In this document: positions 50,895 through 60,998 of the stretch, in pieces | How the letters are laid out: every line of letters starts with the position of its first letter | Numbering within the stretch: position 1 is the stretch's first letter | Source: Prorocentrum cordatum | Lineage: Eukaryota; Sar; Dinophyceae; Prorocentrales; Prorocentraceae | Length of the DNA: 64,000 nucleotides | Direction: 5' to 3' | Assembly: GCA_963575745.1 (NCBI GenBank) | Contig: CAUYUJ010018726.1 | Span: 124,001-188,000, forward strand | Position numbers and translations under genes: made by a program | The notes under the pieces: model-generated | Told to the model about the DNA's origin: nothing | Databases searched by the model: none | Seen by the model: only the letters and a program-made list of their open reading frames with translations

Positions 50895-51875
50895 TTATTT
50901 AATCGCTTCGCTCATTCCGCCGGCCCGTATTGTGCCATCGCAGGCGTTTGCTTGCGCGTTCGTGGCCTCTTGGAGCCTCGGTGGGGCCGTTTGGGGCCTC
51001 TTGGCGCCTCTTTTTAGGCCTCTTGGAGAACTCGGGAGGCCTCCAGGGGGCCTCCTGAGCTCTCGTGACGGTCTCTTGGGGGGCTTTCGGCGGGCTCTTG
51101 GCGGTATTTGTTGGTCCTCTTGGGGCCTGGGGCCTGACGTTGTTGGTCCTCTTGGGGCCTCACGGGAGCTTATTGGGGCGTCTTGGGGGTGTCTTGGAGA
51201 GTCTCTTGGGGCCTCTTTCGGGGTCCTGGGCGCCTTCTGGGGCGGAGGGCTCGATTTTTCAGTTCTCGGTTCCCTTCTTGAGCCCCTCTTGGGCCCGTCT
51301 TGGGGCCTCTTGGTCCGCCTTGGGCAGCACTTGGGCCGTCTGGGGGGCGCTCTTGGGCCGCTCCGGGGCCGTCTTGGGAGCCTCGTGGGCCGTCTTGGAG
51401 CAGTCTTGAAGGCCTCTTGGGCCCTCTTGGAGCGTCCGGAAGCGAAGAGGCCAGAACGCAAAAAAACATAGAAAAAACAATGAAAATAACGATTTTGGCA
51501 ACTTGGGGCCCTCTTCGGAGGCCTCTTGGAAGGCCCTTGGAGCGTCTTGGAGGCCTCTTGGGCTGTCTTGGGGCCATCTGGGGCGTCTTCGGGCGATCTT
51601 TGGCCGTCTCGGGCCTCTCTTGGACCGTCTAGAAAGCTTCTCGGGGCCCTCTTGGACCGATCTGGAGCCCTCTTGGACTCCGAAACAGAACTCTGGCATC
51701 TCTGGCCCGACCTTGCCGGGACCTTGCCGGGGACTTGCCGGGGATTTGCCGGGACCTTGCCGGGGTGCTTTTCGTCCGGGGACCCCCAGGGGCCGCCCCG
51801 CGCGCGCGAACTAGAAATACTGTTAACCAGGTACCGGAGATCTTCGCACGCCCTGGCCCGTTGGGCCGGCGAATT
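50895..51875 (+). mobile_element. R2 interspersed element, copy 2 (981 bp), inserted in the Copia 5' coding region
   Basis: Same edges as copy 1 (TTATTTAATCGCTTCGCTCA; TTGGGCCGGCGAATT), the same satellite interior (TTGGGGCCTC-type units), the same A-rich island (about 51455-51500) and a near-identical right 130 bp. It separates coding-like sequence ending PELDKL from that starting AQEERDDWTRN. No exact target-site duplication is visible. Confidence 0.75.
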
Positions 51876-52355
51876 GCCCAGGAAGAGCGAGATGATTGGA
51901 CAAGAAACATGGATATGGATAATTTCAGGAGGGGTGTGAGAACAAGAAACCAATACACGCCTACCCCGAATAGCGAGAGGGGGCGAGCCAGCAAGGCCCC
52001 CAGGGCCAGGCGTTCCAGCTCCAGAAGGTTGAATGTCTTCGATTCGCCGCGAACCTCATCGAATAGGACCACCGGCAGTTTTTCGGCGCGGGAAGTTTGC
52101 TGGGATGCCGGGCCAACGTGCCCTTCCCGCGCAGAGAACCGATGTCCCGGGAAAGCGCGCAAACCAGGGGGCTCATGTCGAAGACCAGTGTGTTCCCAAT
52201 GCTGGAATGTTTGCCCCGAGGGTAGCCTAGCGTGGCTCTGTAATGTTTGCATCGCGATGGAAGAGCACAATAGCCATCATCTTGTGACCCAGGAATGGAT
52301 TGGAAGAAATAGACAGGATCGAAAGCAATTGAGGGCTGCAGGTGCGCGCATATAA
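51876..52355 (+). pseudogene. Copia 5' protein segment with zinc-finger-like cluster
   Basis: Frame 3 resumes after the R2 insertion: AQEERDDWTRNMDMDNF, an Arg/Ser-rich linker (KAPRARRSSSRRLNVF), then a Cys/His cluster CSQC-x3-C...LCNVC-x8-H-H (about 52194-52276). This resembles a B-box or treble-clef type metal site. It stops at 52353-52355, and coiled-coil sequence follows in another frame. In a Gag-like protein such a cluster could bind nucleic acid or mediate assembly; that is inference. Confidence 0.5.
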
Positions 52356-52689
52356 CAAATTCTTTCTGAGGCGCAAGTCAATGAGCAGGCGGCCGAAGAG
52401 GCCCAACGCCGACATGATATTTCAGAGGCCGAAGAGCAAGCGATTGTGCAGATAATGGAGCATGAGTAAACCGTCGTTGTTGAAGATGCGCACAAGTTGA
52501 TGCAGCATGCTGAGGCCAATGCAGCAGGCGTCGCGCACGAAGCGAATCGGCGCCTTTCTCAGGCGGAGAATGAGAATCTGAGCATTCAGAGTATATAAGA
52601 AAAGCTGGTGATTGACTCCCAACAGAAAGTAGAAAGAGAAAGCTGCTCATGGAGAGATGGGTGATGCTGCGAGGAGGAAAGGAGAGAGA

Positions 52690-52787
<98 letters not shown>

Positions 52788-52845
52788 AGAGAGAGAAGGA
52801 GAAAGAGCAAGAGAAAGAGAAAGAGAAAGAGAAAGATAAAGAGAA

Positions 52846-52902
<57 letters not shown>

Positions 52903-53035
52903 CCCGAGAACAGGCAGCACGAGACAATCAGGAGCTCCGCAATCAATTCGAAGCTGCTAGACTTGATACTGACAAAGTGAAATCAGAGGCGTTGCGAGCT
53001 CTTAGAGAACAAGAACAGAAACCCAGGCAACCAGA
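52356..53035 (+). pseudogene. Copia 5' protein coiled-coil segment, disrupted by a GA microsatellite
   Basis: Helical, charged sequence in pieces: EAQVNEQAAEEAQRRHDISE, EDAHKLMQHAEANAAGVAHE, then AARDNQELRNQFEAARLDTD and KVKSEALRALREQEQKPRQ. A GA run (52688-52900) sits between them and itself reads Glu-Arg, so it could have expanded from an in-frame GAGAGA stretch. Stops at 52468-52470 and 52600 break the frame. Confidence 0.5.
52688..52900. repeat. GA dinucleotide microsatellite
   Basis: About 90 GA units in two runs (52688-52790, 52847-52900) separated by AAAGAGA-type sequence. Ser/Leu frames on the minus strand are artefacts. Confidence 0.95.
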
Positions 53036-53670
53036 GTGGAGGACCAGAAAAGAATCGTCGACGCCTTGGACCGTTTGAAGGGGCGAGCAGAGGAACCGAT
53101 AAGAAACAATGCCCTTGCAAACCGGGCTGTAAGCGAAGAGAACAGAATGTTGAAGTCTGATCTTGAGCAGCGACGAATGGGAACATATATCAACTCAACG
53201 CTCGGCCTACTCGGAAGCCGGACCTGTTGCGAGTGCATGCGCGATCTGGCACTTCGAATCAGACATCTCACGTTTGTACGCGACCTTCGTCCGATGTGTG
53301 CAAGAGTTGTTTAAAGCGCATATGCGGTGATCATTTGGATTCGGGTAGCAAGCGCTGCGATTAATGTGCGCGGGGGGAAACGCTGGGCCACCGGGGCAAG
53401 GGCGACGCGGAGAGGGAACCTCGAGACGCGCCTGACGCTCAGAACACAGGTAACGAACCTGGCGGGGAGGCACCGAGACACTCGGCTTTGCTTAAAAATG
53501 ATAAGCCTGAACGCCAGATGAGCAATCTCGCCGACATGACGGGAGTGCCGCTTTTCATGTCGGAGAAGTCGGGTCGTGGCAAAATGCCATTGCTGACCGC
53601 TCCGTCAATGCCAGCGCTTCCTCTCGCGAAATCGCATTTCCCCCCTGGACCAGCTGTTGAGGAGACTTAG
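53036..53670 (+). pseudogene. Copia 5' protein segment with second Cys/His cluster
   Basis: Frame 2 from 53036 (VDALDRLKGRAEEPIRNNAL, SEENRMLKSDLEQRRMG) continues the coiled coil, then CCECMRDLALRIRHLTF begins a Cys/His cluster. The rest of the cluster is in another frame (CKSCLKRICGDHLDSGSK). Together they look like a C-x2-C...H...C-x2-C...H site, again treble-clef-like. After about 53490, MSNLADMTGVPLFMSEKSGR and MPALPLAKSHFPPGP are Pro-rich linker. Confidence 0.45.
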
Positions 53671-53866
53671 TAGCTGAGGGTGCACGAGGGGCTAATCCTG
53701 GGAGTGTTCCTTTCAATGCAAAGATATCGAGTCATCCGAATGCTCTTGATTTACCAGGTGCCTTCCTTTCGCAGTCGGCACAGCTGTTACTGGCGGAGGA
53801 GGCTCGGATCAGGGAGGTCAGGATGACGACCAAAGAGATGATCAGAGCACAGCTCCCAGCACAGGA

Positions 53867-54880
53867 ATGATTGTTGCGTTACAGTGGGATGAGACAGGTA
53901 AGTCCAAGCCGCCCAGAGGTCCTCCAGGGGGGGCGGGGGATGATGGTGACCCAGACGGAGACGGCGGTGGGGGACCTAATGATCGCAACGACCACACATG
54001 GCGATCTTCTAATGCCAATCAAATGGACATCAACGGGAGAAGCTTCTCGAACAATGAAGAGTTGAATTTACTCGATATACCGAGTGTTCAGACTCTCCGA
54101 AAATGGAAGCAGCACTGCATCAGAGGTGTAGCTGGATCGTGGCATGGTGTTCACGCAGCACAAACATGGGTCAGCGCAGCAATGGATCCTTCTGTGCCAC
54201 AGGAGACTCTCAGAGACCCTGGGGGATTAATGCGGCTTGATATTATGATAGCGACCCATTTGCTTGAACAAATTGCAAGGATGAAACGCAACCAACGTCT
54301 GTCACTCCAACCTGCGAGTTTTCTGTCGCAGATAAATCGCATGGTACATTCGTGCCAGATAGATGGACGCCCCCTCGCGGGGCGCGAGATGATACCAGCT
54401 ATTTGCGTTGGGTGTTCTGTCAGGTCTGAGAGCGGGCAACGCTGGAGATGCCGGGATCTCTTCAAATTGACCATCGGCCGACAGAAGCCCGATCAGGACT
54501 TGTTCTATTTCTATAGCGAATGGATGGAGCGGTATCAAGAGCTGTATGGTGCCAGGGAACCATCGGATGAAATGAAGGCTTCGATGCATGCGCAGTTCTA
54601 TGAACAGATACGACAGGTTCCCAGGCTTCAGTCTGCCATGCAATGGTATGAGTTGTCCACCGATCCTCCAGGCACGGGAATGAGAGCTTATCAATGGCTA
54701 TTGCTCCAGGATGAGTCTCTTATGGTGCGAGACAGAGAACAGTGGGCAATTTCGGAACATGCGTCCACCCTCAATTCTAGGAACAAGCAATCTCGTCTGT
54801 CAGGACGTAAGAATGAGGACGGCGGAGGCGGAAAACAGGCCTTCTGCCATGGCAGCGACGATTCAGCGACTAGGACTGGT
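53867..54880 (+). pseudogene. Copia gag core
   Basis: The longest uninterrupted Gag stretch: an acidic Gly-rich linker (PPGGAGDDGDPDGDGGGG), then a helical core (LNLLDIPSVQTLRKWKQHCI, DPGGLMRLDIMIATHLLEQI, DQDLFYFYSEWMERYQELYG, QFYEQIRQVPRLQSAMQWYE). It resembles the capsid-like Gag of dinoflagellate Copia elements. Role: RNA packaging and particle assembly. The frame continues open to 55291, but after about 54880 the natural reading moves to frame 1 at the first zinc finger, so there is an indel near 54880. Confidence 0.65.
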
Positions 54881-54891
54881 CCACGGATAAG

Positions 54892-55728
54892 TTGGCAAGT
54901 GGACGGGCGAAAGGTGAGGCGACCTGTAAATTCGTACAACAAGGGAAGAATTGCCCTGGGGCAGGTCAAGGTTGTCACAAGAAGCCTAAGGAACTCGCCG
55001 CATCGGCGCAGCCGGGGGCGGGCGGTGACCATCGCAGTGCTGGCGGAAAGAGCGATCACAAAGGTAGGAACAATCGATCCGCGAGCAGAGTCTCGAGAGG
55101 AAAGGACCGGCCTCGCTCTTCTACGCCGTCGAATAAGTTCGGCTACTCGAGCGCGACGCAGTCGCGGACGAGGGCTCCGTCGGAAGCCTTATAAGAACGA
55201 CAGAGCAAGATGGTGTGCTATGCATGGTCACGTGATCCTCGAAACTACCAGGGCCCTCAGGATGGCCGTTATAGGCAGCGCAGAGGCTTGACCGACGCAG
55301 AAGAGATCAAACGTGATAAGTTTGAAGAGGCACAGCTGAAGGCTGGCAAGTCTCTAGGATATCTGAGAACTGCTCGGCAGGCTGATTCCGCAGCGGCGAA
55401 TGCTGCAGAAGCGACTCCAGCTAATGCCCCAAGAAGCAGGGAGTCGAGCAAAAGTCGCGGGAAAAACCGAGGCAAGGGCAAAGGAAAAAGGATGGGCAAA
55501 CCATGTGAGACATTCGCAGAGACAGGATCTTGCTCGCGGGGCAAATATTGTTGGCATGCAAAGAACACGCCGAATCATCCGTGGCGATGGCTTAGCATTG
55601 ACCTGCCCTGGGCCAGTGCTAGGGAGTTCACTGCGCATCTTTCCCTTACCTTGCTGACGATCGTTAACGTTTTGAGCGATTGGTCACGGCGATCCAACTG
55701 GCCGAATAGCCGCGGGGAGGCGGAGTAA
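54892..55728 (+). pseudogene. Copia gag C-terminus with two CCCH-like zinc fingers
   Basis: Frame 1, with one in-frame stop at 55192-55194. Finger 1: C-x8-C-x6-C-H (CKFVQQGKNCPGAGQGCHK, 54925-54981). Finger 2: C-x8-C-x5-C-x-H (CETFAETGSCSRGKYCWH, 55504-55557). Both deviate from canonical C-x3-H spacing at the last ligand, so either may have decayed. Basic Lys/Arg/Gly linkers (KSRGKNRGKGKGKRMGK) lie between them. CCCH fingers in Gag presumably replace the CCHC knuckle of other retroelements for RNA binding. Confidence 0.6.
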
Positions 55729-55790
55729 GGTTTCGCTGGCACAGCCAGTCGAGTCTTCGTTGCCTGCCCTGCACCATTGGCTCAGACCTC

Positions 55791-56645
55791 GTGCGATCTA
55801 CGCATTGCTTCAGGAGGGCGACCCACCGAGGTCGACTTCGACAATGGATGTTTTTTATTCTATCAGTTTTTCCGAGGAAGCTGTTCCCGCTTCTGATATT
55901 CAACTGGAACGCGGGGAGAACTAAAGTTGTCTCTATCCTCGTTCATTTACACCCTCTTCCTAGAGAGGCCATCGTCTCTTTTTGTGACGAACCACTTGGG
56001 AATAGCTGCGTCGGAGCTGCGAAGACGGAAAGATGCGGATATAGTGTCAGGTTGCGCCCATCCGCCCGCGAACCGACCGCTACTCGGAGGAAGGCGCGTC
56101 GCCACAGCCCACGGGGGTTGCCCGCGAGCACCGTGGACAGGTGGAGATTCCCAAAGGAAGAGCGCAGACGGATGCAAGATGAATGGAAAACAGCATCGAG
56201 AGATGCGCAGTTCAGAGAATCTGATTTGGCCGAAGAGGTTTGGCATGTGCGGCTAGCGCCCGAAGAAAATGGATGCGCCGCCCAGCGCTGCACAGCCGCT
56301 GCCGGGTGTAGAGAGAAATTGCCTGTGCACCTCGGCGCGCTTAGGTCCATCGTCGATGCGGGCTGCGGATGCGATCTTATCGCAGAGAAATTTGTTCGCG
56401 CTGCAGGCGCAATGGGTTGGATCGAACGGTTGGACGAATCGATCACCTTGAACACTGCCGGCGGTTCCTCACGGGCCCTCGGATCAGTTTGCGTCGCATG
56501 CCCGAATTTCAGGAATGGAAGTTTCGATGCGTTAGTCGTGCCGGACACGCCGGCTATCATTTCGGTAGGAGAGCGGTGCATGGATCGCGGTTTTAGCTTC
56601 GTTTGGCCAGCAGGCCAACGGTCACAGAGTAGACCTGATCGTTGA
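55791..56645 (+). pseudogene. Copia aspartic protease region
   Basis: Residues about 185-270 form a retropepsin-like domain: SIVDAGCGCDLIAEKF (catalytic D at 56355; DAG replaces the usual DTG/DSG), ITLNTAGGSSRALGSV and FDALVVPDTPAIISVGERCM, then FSFVWPAG. This matches the dinoflagellate Copia protease style. The upstream part (QDEWKTASRDAQFRESDLAE) is linker. The natural continuation (RVDLIVEGKIPYL) is in frame 1 from 56617, so an indel lies near 56606-56616. Thr-to-Ala next to the catalytic Asp would probably weaken activity. Confidence 0.65.
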
Positions 56646-57111
56646 GGGCAAGATACCATACTTGACCCGATCTGGCAGAGAGGCACCGGGTCAGTGGATG
56701 CGCGCGGTTGCCGCCGGACAGCCTGTCACTCCCGAGCGGCGGTGTTGCGTGGCGTCAGGCGCCAAGACATGTCTGGTTGATGTGGAATATGCGGGAGGTC
56801 CTCCGCCCCGCTCCATTCAGAGTCGCGCAACGTTAGACTTGCACACACATGAGATGATTGGTAAACATGGCTACGCAGACGGAAGGCCAACATCGACCGA
56901 GCACGCATTTCCGTCTGTCACAGACTCAATGGATACAAACACTCGTTTCTATTATTTGCCTCGTGCAGCTCGTGAATGCGGTTGGGGGAATGCACCAACG
57001 GTCGCCATGAGTTTTTTAAGTCCCTTCTTTGTTTGCTCCCAATCACGATGCAGTTGTTGGCTGCAAGAAACCATACCACGGCGCAGCCGGTGGGTGTGCG
57101 ATCAGTTCTGA
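56617..57111 (+). pseudogene. Copia protease end and following linker
   Basis: Frame 1 from 56617: RVDLIVEGKIPYLTRSGR completes the protease region, then a linker without recognised motifs. The last third (SFLSPFFVCSQSRCSC) is probably out of frame, since frame 2 from about 57029 leads into the integrase. Confidence 0.45.
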
Positions 57112-57179
57112 TAATCCTTGCTGTTATGGGGTCTCTGGAGTCGTGCCCCACGGCACAGAGCGCGAGCTGACTAACATAA

Positions 57180-57870
57180 TCGCCGCCCCAAGTCAAAACA
57201 AGGATGCAAATGAGGATTCGGGGGAAGATGATCTCGTTGATATCGATGCACCTCCCGAATTGGACCCCGATGATGCTGAGGTTGAGGCGCCGATCTCTGC
57301 GACGGAGCGGCTCAAAAAGAGCGCTGCCTCCCTCTCGCATTTACTCACTCATACCCCAAATCATCCTTATCGTTCAGTATGCAACTGGGCAAAGGCCATA
57401 CGGCGCCAACAGAGAAAGACGCAACACAGAAGGCTAAGGGTATCAAGACCATACGCAAATCCCACGACATTCGGACACCTGACCACTGACCACACTGGAT
57501 CACTGGCTTGCGATGGATGACCTATCGCGGGGGCTCCACGACGAGACCGCGCGCGTGAGTTTTCGCGACTGGGCCTCCGATTTCATAGCATGTCAGGGTG
57601 TACACTACAAATCGGCGACTCACGTATGCAATTTTCTGATTAACCTCAAAGCCCCAGGGGAGAAATTAGAGTACTGTTATACTGACGGTGCTAGGGAGCT
57701 CGCCAGAGTTTGCATCGAACTTAAGATAGCGCGTGATGCTACCATTCCTGGCAACAAGAAGCTCATGGCTGTTGCCGAACGAGCCAATGGAATTGTTCAA
57801 ATGGGGACACGAGCGCTGCTCATGCAAGCGGGCCTTCCCCCACCATTTTGGACGCATGCTGTTCGATAGT
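57180..57870 (+). pseudogene. Copia integrase (pre-integrase zinc site and catalytic core)
   Basis: Frame 2: acidic linker, then SLSHLLTHTPNHPYRSVCNW, the His/Cys pre-integrase site with one Cys replaced (RSVC instead of CxxC), and FGHLTTDHTG (first catalytic D at 57488). Frame 3 from about 57513: EYCYTDGARELARVCIEL (second D at 57684) and MAVAERANGIVQMGTRALL (E at 57777). The frame change lies near 57500-57520. The catalytic D-D-E set is complete, but the protein is split. It would join cDNA to the chromosome. Confidence 0.7.
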
Positions 57871-58350
57871 TTGGTCTTTGCTATAATGCAAGGATTCCTG
57901 AGAACGGTGAGTCATCGTGGAGGCGCATATTCGGACGCGATGTTGCTGCCCCACTTCTTCCATTTTGGTTCTCTCATTCGACTCGCGCCTCCACCCGAGT
58001 CTAGGCTTCGGATCGCCAAGACAAGCTGGACGATGATTCCAGGGATTTGCCTCGGGTATGTGCATAAGGCGGGGGGCATGGTTGGACCAGAGAGCTATGT
58101 GACACCGATCCGACAACTCGATGGTCTGAACATGGAGACTGGGCGGACACCAGCTGGCATGCGTCCAATCATCGAGAAATCAGATCAAGTGTACAGTAAC
58201 ATCTTGGACGGTACAGCACCCGACCAAGAGCCGAAGTTTCCCGTGCGTAAAGCATACGAGATTGTACAAACTACAGTCAAGAAAGTGATCATGTCCCCTA
58301 GCAGCGTTCCTGACGGCACAGCCGGTCATGAACCCAAGCCGGGAACATAA
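57871..58350 (+). pseudogene. Copia post-integrase region
   Basis: YNARIPENGESSWRRIFGRD (frame 1) then, from about 57960, RIAKTSWTMIPGICLGYVHK and GPESYVTPIRQLDGLNMETG in ORF 57733-58350. This is the conserved stretch after the integrase core of dinoflagellate Copia elements (compare the PGxFLGYxxxPGG type). Stops and a frame change separate it from the integrase. Confidence 0.55.
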
Positions 58351-59608
58351 GCAGCTATGGATCCCAGCGCATCTAAACCACCGCCCCGAACACCAGGCGA
58401 TGTCGGACCACAACCCCATGAAGATGACTCCGATGACGATGGTCCGGGGAGAATTGTTGTGGATGACGTGCCTGCGATGCCGGATGGTAGGGGCCCTCAG
58501 CGGGATTCTCAGCCTGATAATGACCCTAAACAAAAGCTGGGTCTTGCCCATACGGATCACCGATAGGATCGACAGTCTAATTTCTCCGTGGCACAGCCAC
58601 GATCGAGAGTGCCTGGGCCAGGGCAACTTCTGGCTCGCACCACGCAGAGCCTAGACACTATGGAGTATTACGAAGACAAACGCATTGTTGCAGGACTCAG
58701 CAAAGAAGCATCGACGGGGAAACTGCCGTACAGGGGAAGAAGGAACACTTGCAGCATACGAGTTGTCTTGCATTGCGATCCTGACGATGTACCTGTAACA
58801 CGCGCTTGGGTTGCTGACCAAGATCCACGCTACGGGGCACAATGGCTCAAGAAGTTGCCCAGTCCTACAAGCCCGGGCATTCGCCCAAGTCGGCGGTTTA
58901 ACATGGGCCATGGGGAGCGAAGGAAGGCGGTGGAGCAATTCCGAATGGAGAAACGGGGATTCTACGGAATTGTTGATCCAGGACCATGTCTTATTCTTCT
59001 TCGTGACGTTGGAATCGACGCAGTCGATCTCCAGAATGCACAAGAATGACAGACGAATTGTGGATCTCCAGAAGGCAATGTTCATTCGGGTATTGAAACG
59101 GGACAAAGAAAGCAAGGAGAGGATGATGTTCCAAGGGGCACTGGCGTTGACTGGCACGCTGTCTTGCACCCCGCGGGAGCCCCAGCGGAATCTTCCACCG
59201 ACGCTGGCTACAGGAGTGATCAGTATTCTTCCGACGATGAGGAACTATGGTGGAAACAGCTATGGTACGGAGGGACTATTTTGAGAGACGGAGTTCCTCC
59301 TGACACAGTCAGGGAGGATATCAGGTTCTCACAATTGTCTCGGTCTAACGGGGATAGCCTGACTTCGAGTCCGGCGGCCGCCGCTTCGCGACGTAGCGCT
59401 CCCCGCGCGCCGTTGCAGTCACCCGAGACATGTCTTCCATTGCACCGTGAGAAAGAAAGGTTGGAGACGAGTCATCTATACAACCCGCTCACTGATGATG
59501 TCCGATTTGTTGAACAGGCATGCGGCAGCATGCGAGTTGCCGATTGAACTTTAATCGCAACGGAGTCTGGCAGTTGTTGAGAGATCTGCATCAAAGGCTG
59601 AAGTCGCG
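58351..59608 (+). pseudogene. Copia linker between integrase and reverse transcriptase
   Basis: Coding-like segments in changing frames: an acidic Pro-rich linker (HEDDSDDDGPGRIVVDDVPA, 58420-58480), RPSRRFNMGHGERRKAVEQF (about 58880-58940) and SSTDAGYRSDQYSSDDEELW (about 59188-59250). No enzyme motif. Confidence 0.4.
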
Positions 59609-60236
59609 GTGAATCAGGACGTTCGAAGAACATTGCGAATCGAATGGGGTCGATTGCGAAGCATCGGTACTTGGGGCGAGTCGAGAGTGGTGGAATACAG
59701 TGATGTCGTCAAACAACGAAAGGGACAAACGGCTCATTTCGGTCGATTATTTGCTATTCCAGTTGAGAAGAATTCTGAATTTCCAGTCGGGCACAAAGAC
59801 CGCAAATACAACTGTCGCGTTGTCTTTGGTGGATCCGATGTTAGAGATCAAAATAAAGAAGTAGCTTTGTTTCAGGAGCTTTCTAGCAGTTCGGCCACCA
59901 TGCAGGCCAGCAAGGCGGCGGACACCTATGGTCTCTTTGAAGGAAATGATATTCAACCGGCGGATGCTAAACAGGCCTACACCAAGTCCAAACTCGGAGG
60001 AATTCCAACATGGATTTTCCTCCCGCCAGAAGAATGGCCGCCCGCATGGAAGAACGTGAGAAATCCGGTATGTCCTTTCATTTTATCACTCCGCGGACAT
60101 TCTGATTCTGGCGGATATTGGGAGCAACGCTGTGAAGGACATGTAACCTCAAAAGAATGTATCAATTGTTGTCTTTGGCGTAGTTGCTATTTTCATGTTG
60201 AACTACGTTTATTATTCTTTGTTGACGATTTCAAAT
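59609..60236 (+). pseudogene. Copia reverse transcriptase (RVT_2), N-terminal part to motif C
   Basis: Frame 2: IEWGRLRSIGTWGESRVVEY, FAIPVEKNSEFPVGHKDRKY, CRVVFGGSDVRDQNKEVALF, motif A IQPADAKQAYTK (D at 59963), PTWIFLPPEEWPPAW, a PFILSLRGHSDSGGYWEQRC block, and motif C LLFFVDDFKS (Asp-Asp at 60224-60229). All the expected landmarks of dinoflagellate Copia RT are present, and the catalytic residues are intact. The ORF then runs into a 756-bp inserted element, and RT resumes in the same frame at 60999. Confidence 0.8.
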
Positions 60237-60992
60237 CGGGAGCAAGATTACGACACCCACCCCGCAATACAGACGTCCCGATACTTGAAATATTTGTGAT
60301 GCGAAGGTTGCCGCGGGGCTCCAGGGTGCCAAGCGCGGGGGGTCGCTGGCAATTTCTAGGGCTTGCTTCCGACACCTTGCGGAGGCCGCCTCCGCGGGGG
60401 CCCATCATTCCCGCCGGTTGCGCGCCGCCATAATGCCACCTCCCTCAACGACAATGCTCCTGCCAGTCAGCACGAGCGAGACAGGCCCACGCAATTGCGC
60501 AGTATTTCTCGAGGCGTTTCGTTTTCCCACGGCAGGGCGGGTGTATACTAAAACCACCACAAAACACTACTATACACCCGCCCACACACAAGTATGCACC
60601 CACCCAGAATTATATACACCCGACGACAACATTGACACATGTACCAAGGAAACAGCGTATACACCCACCAAACCCGGGCCACCAAATACTGGCGTACTGG
60701 CAGAGAGGCGGGCCCACGGGGTTCGCGTTGCCGCTCCAGCGCGCGCGCGCAGGAAGCCACGGGGCTGGTTGAATGAACAAGCTGCGATTCGTCTGGGCTT
60801 TCTCCCAGACTGAGTCTTCGGGTTGGGGCGGTTCCGCCCGCGCGGCTTTCTCGGCCCCTGAGACTGGGCTGAACCTTGTCGACGATGAAGATGCGACGTA
60901 GGCATGTCCCTCGGGGCCAGCCATAGGCTCTGCCAGATACATGCATATACCGGCGCTGTAAAGCGGGGTGGGTGTCGATATTCTGCTCCCCA
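60237..60992. mobile_element. Nested 756-bp element with terminal inverted repeats
   Basis: Termini of about 36 bp match in inverted orientation: left CGGGAGCAAGATTA, then CGACACCCACCCCGC..TACAG; right on the other strand TGGGGAGCAGAATAT, then the same CGACACCCACCCCGC..TACAG. TCAAAT occurs directly on each side (60231-60236, 60993-60998), a candidate 6-bp target-site duplication. Removing 762 bp restores VDDFK-x-SGPKENLEKGW in one frame. The interior contains TATACACCC repeats (60543-60665) and no transposase, so it looks non-autonomous. Confidence 0.8.
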
Positions 60993-60998
60993 TCAAAT

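Noticed and set aside
51872-51960. Similarity between GCCCAGGAAGAGCGAGATGA and the reverse complement near 42010-42035 as a third R4 edge
   Set aside because: Only about 13 of 15 bases match, and the 51876 sequence reads as retroelement coding sequence, so coincidence is likelier.
52378-52946. Ser/Leu-rich minus-strand and Glu/Arg-rich plus-strand ORFs
   Set aside because: GA microsatellite translation. The plus-strand coiled coil around it is considered real, but the repeat itself is not evidence.
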